A stretch of DNA of 64,000 bases, from contig JAVHXQ010000011.1 in assembly GCA_031119555.1 (NCBI GenBank), positions 1 to 64,000 on the forward strand, read 5' to 3'. Both the position numbers and the translations under genes were made by a program. Numbering within the stretch: the stretch's first letter is position 1; each line of letters starts with the position of its first letter. Below the pieces are notes generated by a model. The model searched no databases and was not told the origin of the DNA. It saw only the letters and a list, made by a program, of their open reading frames with translations. Positions 1-8,022 of the stretch are shown here, one piece after another. The DNA comes from Candidatus Dactylopiibacterium sp. Its GTDB lineage: Bacteria; Pseudomonadota; Gammaproteobacteria; Burkholderiales; Rhodocyclaceae.

Positions 1-382
1 CGCAGCGGCAGACGCGCGCGGCGGGCGGGTTCTGGCACGACTCGTGCTGAATGGAACGCGAGAGGGGCGAGCGTGTCCGCCCGTATTCCGCGGTCAGCGG
101 CGCGGCGGTTCCGGCGGAGAGGGGCGGAGCCGGCGCGATGACCGCGAACCTGTCCGTCGTGGTGCTGCAACATCCGGCGGAAACCGAGCGAGGGGAATGT
201 CTGGGGGGCGTGTCCGAAAGGGCGGCCCTCCTTTTTTTTGCGGCCCGGCGCGGGCCGCTCGTCACGTGGCGTCGCGACCGCCGCGATGCGCGCGGGCCGC
301 GCAATGCGCCGCCCCGTGGCGGTTCCGGAGGCGGGGCCGATCCGGCCCGCGAAATGACCGACGGAATGGCGGGAAAAACGAT
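1..382. other. Non-coding region upstream of nrdD
   Basis: No convincing gene is seen: the open frames here are arginine-rich with no recognisable motif, as expected for random GC-rich sequence. A run of eight T at 232-239 follows a short GC-rich inverted repeat and could end a plus-strand transcript entering from the left. A second inverted repeat, at 240-258, follows the T run and so does not form a normal terminator. Confidence 0.5.
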
Positions 383-396
383 TTGATCTGGATCAA
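383..396. promoter_or_regulatory. Fnr/Anr-type box upstream of nrdD
   Basis: The sequence TTGATctggATCAA is a perfect match to the Fnr consensus TTGAT-N4-ATCAA. It lies about 120 bases before nrdD, an oxygen-sensitive enzyme used without oxygen, so activation by an Fnr-type protein under anaerobiosis is the natural reading. The box centre (389.5) is about 42 bases before a start point expected from the -10-like TTTATC at 421-426, the usual class II activator distance. Confidence 0.85.
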
Positions 397-398
397 AA

Positions 399-414
399 CC
401 ACTATCCGTAGTAG
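399..414. promoter_or_regulatory. NrdR-type box 1 upstream of nrdD
   Basis: CCACTATCCGTAGTAG has the ACTA-N4-TAGT symmetry of NrdR boxes. Its centre (406.5) is exactly 31 bases from that of the second box, the three-helical-turn spacing typical of paired NrdR sites in ribonucleotide reductase promoters. NrdR is an ATP/dATP-sensing repressor. This copy is the weaker match. Confidence 0.6.
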
Positions 415-420
415 GAAATC

Positions 421-457
421 TTTATCCTTCCACTAGATTTAGTGCCGGCGCTATACT
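421..457 (+). promoter_or_regulatory. Probable nrdD promoter
   Basis: Two -10-like hexamers occur: TTTATC at 421-426 and TATACT at 452-457. The first puts the Fnr box near -42, the second near -74. Either start would be covered or flanked by the NrdR-like boxes. No good -35 is seen, as expected for an activator-dependent promoter. Confidence 0.4.
430..445. promoter_or_regulatory. NrdR-type box 2 upstream of nrdD
   Basis: CCACTAGATTTAGTGC carries the near-perfect palindrome CACTA-N4-TAGTG and is the better of the two NrdR-like sites. Together with box 1 it would let NrdR repress nrdDG when dNTP pools are high, while Fnr controls the oxygen response. Confidence 0.7.
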
Positions 458-512
458 CCGCCGCCTGAGTCCCGAGCCCCTGCCGGGGCCTTTTCTTTCC
501 GTGGAGATGTCC

Positions 513-2702
513 ATGCTGCATGTTCTCAAGCGCGACGGCACCACTGCTTCTTTCGATATCCTGAAGGTCGCCGTGGCATGCCAGAAAGCCGCCGCCGCCG
601 CCCAGGTATCCAACCCCAGCGCCCTCGCGCTGACCGTCGCCGCCGACGTGGAAGCGCAATGCCGTCAGCATCGCAAGGACCTTCTCGACATTCCGACCAT
701 CCAGCAGTATGTCGAGAACGCCCTGATGCGTTCGCACCCGGAAGTCGCGCGTCATTACATCGAGTACCGCCATGATCGCGACAGCATCCGCGTCAAGGGG
801 TCGGCGCTGCATGCGCAGCTCATGGGGCTCGTCGACAAGACCGACGAAGAGGCCGTGACCGAGAACGCGAACAAGGATGCCAATGTCTTTCCGGTGATGC
901 GCGATCTCATGGCCGGCATCGTGTCCAAGCAGTTCGCGAGCAACTTCCTCTCGAAGGAAGTGCTGCAGGCCCACCAGAGCGGCGACCTGCATTTCCACGA
1001 CATGGACTACTCGCCCTTCCTGCCGTTCACCAACTGCTGCCTGGTCGATCTCGAAGGCATGCTGAAGAACGGCTTCCACCTCGGCAACGCCGGCATCGAG
1101 AGCCCCAAGTCGGTGGGCGTGGCCTGCGCGGTCACGGCCCAGATCATTGCCCAGGTGGCGAGCCACCAGTACGGCGGCACGACGATCCCGAACATCGACC
1201 AGACGCTCGCGCCCTACGTCCAGAAGACCTACGAAAAGAACCTCGAGGTCGCGCGCCAGTACGCCATCGCCAACCCCGAGCGCTATGCGCGCGAGCGCAC
1301 CGAGAAGGAAACCTACGACGGCATCCAGGCGTGCGAGTACGAGATCAACACGCTGTTCTCGTCCAACGGCCAGCAGCCCTTCGTGACCTTCTCCTTCGGC
1401 ATGGGCACCACCTGGCAGGAACGCGCCGTGCAGCGCGCGATTCTCGAGGTGCGCATCAAGGGCATGGGCAAGGAGGGGATCACGCCGGTGTTTCCCAAGC
1501 TGGTGTTCTTCATCGAGGAAGGGCTCAACCTCAGGCCCACCGACCCGAACTACGACATCAAGCAGCTCGCGCTCGAATGCGCCTCCAAGCGCATGTATCC
1601 CGACATCATCTCGGCGAAGCTCAACCGCGAGCTCACGGGCTCCTCGCGCCCCGTCTCGCCGATGGGCTGCCGCAGCTTCCTGTCGGTCTGGCGCGACGAG
1701 GACGGGCGCGAAGTGCTCGACGGGCGCAACAACCTGGGCGTGGTCAGCATCAACCTGCCGCGCATCGCGATCGAGGCCGCGCAGGATGAAGCCCGCTTTT
1801 TCGAGATTCTCGACGAGCGCCTCGTGATCGCCCGCAAGGCGCTCATGACGCGCATCGAGCGGCTCGAGGGCGTGAAGGCCAACATCGCCCCCATCCTCTA
1901 CACCGAAGGGGCCTTCGGCGTGCGCCTGAAGCCCGACGAAGACATCCTCACGCTGTTCCGCGACGGCCGCGCCTCGATCTCGCTGGGCTACATCGGCCTG
2001 CACGAAGTGGCGCTGCTCATGTCCGGCGGCGAGCACCCGTTCGAGAACGAGGCGCTGCAGGCTTTCCTGCGCCGGGTCGTGGCGCGCCTGGCCGACACCA
2101 CGCGGCGCTGGAAGCAGGAGTCCGGCTGGGGCTTCTCGCTCTATTCCACGCCCAGCGAGTCGCTCTGCCACCGCTTCTGCAAGCTCGACGCGGCGCGCTA
2201 CGGCGAGATCGCCGGCGTGACCGACAAGGGCTACTACACCAACTCCTTCCACCTCGACGTGGCGCGCAAGGTCAATCCCTTCGAGAAGATCCAGTACGAG
2301 AAGGGGTTCGCCGACGCGGCCTCGGGCGGCCACATCACCTACGTGGAGCTGCCCAGCATGCGCCACAACCTGAAGGCCCTCGAACGCATCTGGGATCACG
2401 CCATCGAGAGCGTGCCCTACTTCGGCACCAACACGCCGGTGGATTCCTGCGGCAAGTGCGGTTTCATGGGCGAGGCGCATGCCACCTCCGAGGGCTTCAC
2501 CTGCCCCGAGTGCGGCAACCACGACGGCGCGAGCCTGTCGGTGACGCGCAGGGTCTGCGGCTATCTCGGCAGCCCCAACGCCCGCCCGTTCAATGCCGGC
2601 AAGCAGAAGGAAGTGATGCGCCGCGTGAAGCACCTGGCCACGCCGGCGCCCGATGCGGCCGCGCCCGCGCGCGCCGAAGAGGCCGAACCGCAGGAAGCAT
2701 GA
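513..2702 (+). CDS. nrdD: Anaerobic ribonucleoside-triphosphate reductase (class III)
   Basis: NrdD reduces ribonucleoside triphosphates to dNTPs without oxygen, using a glycyl radical installed by NrdG. The 729-residue protein opens with an ATP-cone (LKRDGTTASFDILKV), the dATP-sensing regulatory domain. Near the C terminus are the zinc-site pairs CGKCG and CPECG and then RRVCGYLG, which holds the radical glycine about 45 residues from the end. An Ala/Pro/Glu-rich tail follows. Size matches the family (about 710). The start at ATG 513 has GTGGAG six bases upstream; GTG 501 and ATG 507 are in frame but less well placed. The stop overlaps the nrdG start by four bases, so the two are translationally coupled. 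Upstream Fnr and NrdR-like sites suggest anaerobic induction and dNTP feedback. Confidence 0.96.
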   Translation: MLHVLKRDGTTASFDILKVAVACQKAAAAAQVSNPSALALTVAADVEAQCRQHRKDLLDIPTIQQYVENALMRSHPEVARHYIEYRHDRDSIRVKGSALHAQLMGLVDKTDEEAVTENANKDANVFPVMRDLMAGIVSKQFASNFLSKEVLQAHQSGDLHFHDMDYSPFLPFTNCCLVDLEGMLKNGFHLGNAGIESPKSVGVACAVTAQIIAQVASHQYGGTTIPNIDQTLAPYVQKTYEKNLEVARQYAIANPERYARERTEKETYDGIQACEYEINTLFSSNGQQPFVTFSFGMGTTWQERAVQRAILEVRIKGMGKEGITPVFPKLVFFIEEGLNLRPTDPNYDIKQLALECASKRMYPDIISAKLNRELTGSSRPVSPMGCRSFLSVWRDEDGREVLDGRNNLGVVSINLPRIAIEAAQDEARFFEILDERLVIARKALMTRIERLEGVKANIAPILYTEGAFGVRLKPDEDILTLFRDGRASISLGYIGLHEVALLMSGGEHPFENEALQAFLRRVVARLADTTRRWKQESGWGFSLYSTPSESLCHRFCKLDAARYGEIAGVTDKGYYTNSFHLDVARKVNPFEKIQYEKGFADAASGGHITYVELPSMRHNLKALERIWDHAIESVPYFGTNTPVDSCGKCGFMGEAHATSEGFTCPECGNHDGASLSVTRRVCGYLGSPNARPFNAGKQKEVMRRVKHLATPAPDAAAPARAEEAEPQEA

Positions 2703-3157
2703 ACTACGACCGCTACTACACCTGCGACATGGTCAATGGTGAAGGTCTGCGCGTCACCCTGTTCGTGAGCGGCTGCGCGCACGCCTGCCCCGGTTGCTAC
2801 AACAGCTCCACCTGGAACCGCCTGGCCGGGCGGCCGTTCACGGACGAAGTCCGCGAGCGGCTGCTGGCCGACTGCGCGCGGCACGACGGCCTCAGCCTGT
2901 CGGGCGGCGACCCGCTGCTGCCCGCCAACCGCGAGGCCGTCGGCGCGCTGTGCCGCGAGTTCAAATGCCGCTATCCCGCCAAGGACATCTGGCTGTGGAC
3001 CGGCTACCTCTACGAGGACGTGCGCGAGCTGGCGCTGCTGCGCGACGTGGACGTGCTCATCGACGGCCGCTTCCTGCAGGACCAGCCCACCACCCGGCCC
3101 TGGCGCGGCTCCGCCAACCAGCGCCTGATCCGGCTCGCCACGGGCGACATCAGCTGA
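2699..3157 (+). CDS. nrdG: NrdD-activating protein (radical SAM)
   Basis: A 152-residue radical SAM activase that uses S-adenosylmethionine and a [4Fe-4S] cluster to form the glycyl radical on NrdD. The cluster motif CxxxCxxC is seen as CAHACPGC near residues 26-33, and LSGGDPL is the SAM-binding glycine motif. The C-terminal DVLIDGRF and GSANQRLI stretches are typical of NrdG. Length matches the family (about 155). It overlaps nrdD by ATGA and is its only partner here. Confidence 0.95.
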   Translation: MNYDRYYTCDMVNGEGLRVTLFVSGCAHACPGCYNSSTWNRLAGRPFTDEVRERLLADCARHDGLSLSGGDPLLPANREAVGALCREFKCRYPAKDIWLWTGYLYEDVRELALLRDVDVLIDGRFLQDQPTTRPWRGSANQRLIRLATGDIS

Positions 3158-3334
3158 CGCAGGGGCCCGCCGGGCGCGGAACGTGCGCGAACGTATGGAA
3201 AACGTGCGCGCGCCGCAGTGTGTCATGCGTCACCTTTTTGCCCAATCCCCTGTAGTGGCCGTGGGTTTGCATTTCTAGACTGGCCCCATAACACCCACAA
3301 GATCGATCCACCATCGACCTCGCAGGGAGGGGCC

Positions 3335-6300
3335 ATGCTTGCCGAGCATCACGTCGGCCAGGACGACTTTTGCCGTCGCCTGGCCGCAAGTTTTCATCGC
3401 CACGCCTACCGTCTCGCGCTCGAATGCGGCGATGCACGGCTCACTTACCGCGAACTCGACCTGCGTGCCCAGGCGCTGACGCGCGTCCTGCGCCGCAACG
3501 GCGTGCAGCCCGGCGAGTGCGTGGCGCTGCTGCTGCCGCGTTCGGTCGAGCTCGTCGTTGCCCAGCTCGCCGTGCTGCGCGCAGGCGCCCTCTACGCACC
3601 CATCGATCTCGCCAGCCCGCCCGAACGCCAGCGCGCCATGCTCGCGGTACTGGGCGCGCGCGTCCATCTGGATGCCGGCCAGGATCTGCCCGCGCTGCCC
3701 GCCGACGCCGTGCGCGTGAACGTGAGCGCGCTGCCCCGCGAGGCCGGCGCGCCGTTCCAGCCCTGGCTCGCCTGCCCGGAGCCTGCCGCCGCCTACGTCA
3801 TGTTCACCTCCGGCACCACGGGCGCGCCCAAGGGCGTGGTGGTGCCCCGCGCCGGCATCGCGCGGCTCGTGCTCGACACCGACTACGCGGTCTTCCGGCG
3901 CGATGCACGCTGGGCCTTTCTTTCCTCGCCCGCGTTCGACGCGGCCACGCTGGAAGTCTGGGCGCCCCTGCTGCACGGCGCCTGCTGCGTGATCCAGGAC
4001 GCCCCGCTGCCCGCCATCGACACCCTGGCCGATTTCCTCGTCACGCGGCGCATCAGCGATGCCTGGCTCACCGCCGCGCTGTTCAACGTCTGCGCCGATC
4101 TGCGCCCGGATGCCTTCGGCGGCCTGAGCCAGCTCCTGATCGGCGGCGAGCGCGTCTGCCCGCGCCACGCCGGCAGCGTGCTCGAACGCTGGCCCGCGCT
4201 GCGCCTCATCAACGCCTACGGGCCGACCGAGAACACCACCTTCACGCTGACCCACCGCCTCACGCCGGCCGACTGCGCCCAGGCCGAAGTCCCCATCGGC
4301 CGGCCCATCCGTGGCACCACGGTGCGCATCGCCGCCGACGGCGCGGTCGGCGAGCTGCTCGTCGGCGGCCTCGGCGTGGCGCACGGCTACCTGAACGATC
4401 CCGAGCAGAGCGCGCGCAAGTTCCTTGAGGACGGCGACGGACGCTGGTACCGCACGGGCGACCTCGTGCGCCGGCGCGAGGATGGCGTCTTCGAGTTCCT
4501 CGGCCGCGTCGACCGCCAGGTGAAGATCCAGGGCCACCGCATCGAGCTGGACGAAGTCGAGCGCTGCCTCAACGCCTGCGCCGGGGTGGCCCAGGGGGCC
4601 GTGCTCGTGGCCGGCGCCGATGCGCAGAGCCGCCACCTCGTGGCGTTCTTCGCCGGCGAGCCCGGCCTGGGCGCGCCCGACGCGGCCAGCCTGCGGGCCG
4701 AGCTCATGACGCAGCTCCCGCCCAATGCCGTGCCCTCCGTGCTGCGCGCGCTCGCGGCCCTGCCGCTCAACCTCAATGGCAAGCTCGACCGCAAGGCCCT
4801 GCAGGCCCTGGCCGAAACCGCTCCGGCGGCCGTGGCGGAAGCCGCGCCGGCCTTCGCGAGCGAGACCGAGCGCGTGCTCGCCGAACTCTGGCGCGAATGC
4901 CTGCCCGGGCCGGTGTCGGGCCCCGGGGCCGACTTCTGGCTCTGCGGCGGCAGCTCCCTGCTCGCCCTGCAGCTGGCTGCACTGATCCGCCAGCGTCTGG
5001 GCAAATCCGTTTCGCCCGTCGAAATCCTCCGCCAGCCCGTGCTCGCCGAGCTGGCGCGCCGGCTCGACGCGCGGGTCGCCGACACCACCGCCGGCGCGGC
5101 CGACACCTCGCCGTGCGTGCCGCTCATGCCCACGCAATGCGCGAAGCTCGTTTTCGAGCGCGACGTGGCGGGCGCCGGCCGCGCCGAGCGGCGCGTGCTC
5201 TTCGAATGCACCGCCCGCTTCGGCGCCGCGCGGCTGCGCGAGGCTTTCGCGCGGCTCGCCGCCCTCCACGCCGCGTTGCGCCTGCGCTTCGACACCGCCC
5301 CCACGCCACCCGTGGCGCACCTTGCGCCGGCGCTCGCGGAGGGCTGGTGGCGCGTCAGCCGCGAGCTTGCGGAGCCCGATGCCGAGTGGCCCGCCGCGAC
5401 CGAGCCGCTCGACCTCGCGCGCACGGGCGTGATGCGCGTCGATCTGCGTCCGCTCGCGGGCGGCGCCAGCCAGTTGTGCTGGACGGTGCACCGCGCCGCG
5501 CTCGACGACGCCAGCCTGGAGCGCTGCCTCACGCAGCTCCATGCCTTGCTCGAAGGCGCCGACGTGACGCCCGCCTATGGCGCCATCGCGGCCTGCGCCG
5601 CACGCGAAGCGGCACGCGCCGATGCCGACGCCGAGGCCGCGCTGGCCGGCGCCATCCGCACCGCGCTCGGCGACCGCCCGCTGCCGCCGGCCCTCGTCAC
5701 CCCCGCGCCCGCGCGCAACCTGTCGCTCGCGATTCCGGCCCAGGTTTCCGCGCGCTGCCTGCGCCTGTGCCAGCAGCATGGGCACAGCCCCGCGCTCGCG
5801 CTCTTCGCGGCCTGGGTGCGTGCGCTGCACACCGTGCTGGGCCACGCCGTGCCCGTGACCATCGTGCAGTCGCTGCGCACCGAGGCCCAGCTGATCGAGC
5901 CGGTGGGCTACTGCGCGGGCAAGCAGTTGCTGCTCTTCCCGGCGGAGGCGAGCGCGGCGCAGATCGTGGCCGAAGCCGGCGCCGCGCAGACGCGCTGGCT
6001 GGACCAGGGCGGGCCCGAAACCATGGGGGTCGCGGCGCATCTGCCGGAGAGCCTGGAAGGCTGGGCGCGCGCGGCCGCCTTCGTGTGGGGCGCTCCCCTC
6101 GCGGGCGTGCAGCGCGAGGGTCTGAGCGCCCTCGAACAAGGGCCTGGCGTGCTCTGGCACGGCCTGGCCCTGCGCGGCTGGCTCGTGGGCGAGCGCCTGC
6201 ACATCTGCCTGTATGCCACCGCGGCGGGCTTCGGCTCGGGCCTTGCCGCCCGCTTGCTGATGACCCTCGCCGAGAAGCTCGCCCAGCTCGACCTGCCCGC

Positions 6301-7447
6301 CGAGCCCGGCCTTGCCGCCGCCCCGGCCGCCGCGCTGGGCGCGGGGCTGGATGCCAGCCTGCGCGGGTTGTGGACGCGCGAACTGGGGCGCCCGCCCGCG
6401 GGCGACGACGCCAACTTCCTGCTCGCGGGGGGCAGCGTGCATGGCGCGCTCGCGCTGGCCGCCCAGGTCCGCCACCAGCTCGGCGCGCAGATCAGCCCGG
6501 GGCGCTTCCTGGCGCGGCCCGCCTGGTCGAATCTGGTGCGCCTCGTGGCCGAGGCCGACGAAACCGGCTGCGCGCAGTGCGAGATCATCGGCCCCGCCGA
6601 CGCCGCGCGCCTCATCGTGCTGCTGCCGGGCATGCATGGCGGCATCGTGAGCGTGTATCGCCTGGGCGAGCTGCTGCAGCGCGAATGCGGCGCGGACGTG
6701 GCGGTGGCGGTGCTGGACCTGGATCTCATGATGGAAGGCGCGCCGGCCGCCGACCCGGGCGCCCACCTGCTCGCCTGCTGCGTCGAGAAACTCGAGGCCC
6801 TGGGGGCCGCGCGCGTGGCCGGCATCGTCGGCATGTCGCTGGGCGGGCTGGTCGCGCTGCGGCTGGCCGAAGAGCTCGTGCCGGCCGCGCCGCCGCCGGT
6901 CTGCCTGCTCGACACCTTTGCGCCGCAACTCTACGCGCAGAGCCGTCTGCGCGCGCTGGAGTGGGTCGGCGCCAACCTCGTCTTCGGCGCGCCGGGCGCG
7001 GTCCTGCGGCGGTTCCGCCGCAAGGCCGCCCGGGTGCTGTCGGGCGTGGCGGGCGGGCTGGGGCTGCGCTGGCGGGCGCCGCTGCCCGTGGCGGCGTGGC
7101 AGGAGAGCATCAATCCGCGCACGCTCGCGGGCTGGTGCGCGCTGCGCACGCAACTGAGCCAGCAGCGCGTGGCCAATGCGCGCCAGAGCGTGGCCTTGTT
7201 CGTGGCGCAGCGCTCGGTGCCCGATTACGGCGTGCTGCGCCGGCGCCGCACGAACGGTTTCGCGCGGCGCGATTTCGCCGCCCTGCGCGCGCAGACGCTG
7301 GACGTCTGCCATGACGACATGACGCGGACCGCCGTGGGCGAGACCGCGCACGCGGTGGCCCTGGGCTTCAATCTGGGCGAAGGCGACGGGCGCGGAGCGC
7401 GGGAAGGCGCGCATGGACATCGAGCTGCTGCAGTGCTTGCTGCTTGA
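3335..7447 (+). CDS. NRPS-like protein, A-PCP-C-PCP-TE, with a degenerate second module
   Basis: A 1370-residue single-chain synthetase. Adenylation domain, about 15-500: FTSGTTGAPKG (A3) near 156, NAYGPTE near 293, the YRTGDLVR block and GKLDRK (A10) near 480. First carrier, about 505-585: GGSSL with Ser541 in the phosphopantetheine position. Condensation-like domain, about 590-990: the usual HHxxxDG reads H719-R-AAL-D-D725, so the catalytic second His is Arg. Second carrier, about 1000-1080: GGSVH aligns so that the modified Ser is Val1035. Thioesterase: LLPGMHGG and GMSLGG with Ser1168 as nucleophile. The start was chosen for the AGGGAGGGG ribosome site four bases upstream; longer in-frame starts add no domain. 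It overlaps a phosphopantetheinyl transferase. The product is unknown. The sequence suggests one amino acid is activated and released or transferred by the TE, with the second module structural. Confidence 0.9.
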   Translation: MLAEHHVGQDDFCRRLAASFHRHAYRLALECGDARLTYRELDLRAQALTRVLRRNGVQPGECVALLLPRSVELVVAQLAVLRAGALYAPIDLASPPERQRAMLAVLGARVHLDAGQDLPALPADAVRVNVSALPREAGAPFQPWLACPEPAAAYVMFTSGTTGAPKGVVVPRAGIARLVLDTDYAVFRRDARWAFLSSPAFDAATLEVWAPLLHGACCVIQDAPLPAIDTLADFLVTRRISDAWLTAALFNVCADLRPDAFGGLSQLLIGGERVCPRHAGSVLERWPALRLINAYGPTENTTFTLTHRLTPADCAQAEVPIGRPIRGTTVRIAADGAVGELLVGGLGVAHGYLNDPEQSARKFLEDGDGRWYRTGDLVRRREDGVFEFLGRVDRQVKIQGHRIELDEVERCLNACAGVAQGAVLVAGADAQSRHLVAFFAGEPGLGAPDAASLRAELMTQLPPNAVPSVLRALAALPLNLNGKLDRKALQALAETAPAAVAEAAPAFASETERVLAELWRECLPGPVSGPGADFWLCGGSSLLALQLAALIRQRLGKSVSPVEILRQPVLAELARRLDARVADTTAGAADTSPCVPLMPTQCAKLVFERDVAGAGRAERRVLFECTARFGAARLREAFARLAALHAALRLRFDTAPTPPVAHLAPALAEGWWRVSRELAEPDAEWPAATEPLDLARTGVMRVDLRPLAGGASQLCWTVHRAALDDASLERCLTQLHALLEGADVTPAYGAIAACAAREAARADADAEAALAGAIRTALGDRPLPPALVTPAPARNLSLAIPAQVSARCLRLCQQHGHSPALALFAAWVRALHTVLGHAVPVTIVQSLRTEAQLIEPVGYCAGKQLLLFPAEASAAQIVAEAGAAQTRWLDQGGPETMGVAAHLPESLEGWARAAAFVWGAPLAGVQREGLSALEQGPGVLWHGLALRGWLVGERLHICLYATAAGFGSGLAARLLMTLAEKLAQLDLPAEPGLAAAPAAALGAGLDASLRGLWTRELGRPPAGDDANFLLAGGSVHGALALAAQVRHQLGAQISPGRFLARPAWSNLVRLVAEADETGCAQCEIIGPADAARLIVLLPGMHGGIVSVYRLGELLQRECGADVAVAVLDLDLMMEGAPAADPGAHLLACCVEKLEALGAARVAGIVGMSLGGLVALRLAEELVPAAPPPVCLLDTFAPQLYAQSRLRALEWVGANLVFGAPGAVLRRFRRKAARVLSGVAGGLGLRWRAPLPVAAWQESINPRTLAGWCALRTQLSQQRVANARQSVALFVAQRSVPDYGVLRRRRTNGFARRDFAALRAQTLDVCHDDMTRTAVGETAHAVALGFNLGEGDGRGAREGAHGHRAAAVLAA

Positions 7448-8021
7448 AGCCTTTCACGCCGGACAGCCGGTCGTGCTGCTGGCCACGCCGGGCGACGCCT
7501 CGCTGGCGCGCGCGCGCCAGCTCGCGCAGCGCCTCTCGGCATGGCTCGCCGGCTTGCTGACGCCGGCTTGCGGGGGCCTCAGCCGCAGCGCCACGCCAGG
7601 GCTGGCGGCGGTGGCCGTGTGCCGCGAAGGCGCCGTGGGCGTGGATGCGCAAGCCCGCGCGGGCGTTTCGGCGCAGGCGCTGGCGGGGCCTTTCGCGCAC
7701 CCCGACGAATTGCGCGCGCTGTCTTTGGCGCCGCCGGCCGATACCGCACGGCTCGCGCTGTGGGCGCGCAAGGAGGCCGTGCTCAAGGCCTGGGGCGTGG
7801 GCCTGGGGATTGCGCCCGCCGAAGTGCGCGCCGGCCTGCGCGACGAAGCGTGGTGCGGCGTGCGCCACCCCGTGCTCGGCGCCGCCCACCTGTGTTCGCT
7901 GGCCGTGCGCGAGCCCGATCACAGCGTCGCGGTCGCCCTCGCGGGGCAGGCCGCGAGCCGGGCTACACCCGCGCTGGCGATCTTTACCGCCGGGGCGGAC
8001 GGCCGCTGGCGCCGCGCGTGA
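7413..8021 (+). CDS. Sfp-type 4'-phosphopantetheinyl transferase
   Basis: Moves the phosphopantetheine arm from coenzyme A onto carrier-domain serines. The 202-residue protein has the two signature stretches: GVDAQ (metal-binding Asp) and WARKEAVLKAWGVGL (the W-x-x-K-E-x-x-x-K motif). It starts 35 bases inside the upstream NRPS-like gene, so the two are surely co-transcribed and probably coupled, and the NRPS carrier is its likely substrate. The N-terminal third is less conserved. Its stop lies one base from the end of the convergent FUSC gene. Confidence 0.88.
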   Translation: MDIELLQCLLLEAFHAGQPVVLLATPGDASLARARQLAQRLSAWLAGLLTPACGGLSRSATPGLAAVAVCREGAVGVDAQARAGVSAQALAGPFAHPDELRALSLAPPADTARLALWARKEAVLKAWGVGLGIAPAEVRAGLRDEAWCGVRHPVLGAAHLCSLAVREPDHSVAVALAGQAASRATPALAIFTAGADGRWRRA

Positions 8022-8022
8022 A

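Noticed and set aside
240-258. Hairpin beside a T8 run as a terminator
   Set aside because: The T run precedes the stem on the plus strand and becomes an A run after it on the minus strand, so neither direction fits.
402-2633. 743-codon open frame antisense to nrdD
   Set aside because: NrdD on the plus strand has all motifs; the antisense frame has no motif and a composition typical of reversed GC-rich coding sequence.
3275-7420. 1381-codon open frame antisense to the NRPS-like gene
   Set aside because: It is the reverse of a gene with clear A, PCP and TE motifs; no recognisable domain of its own.
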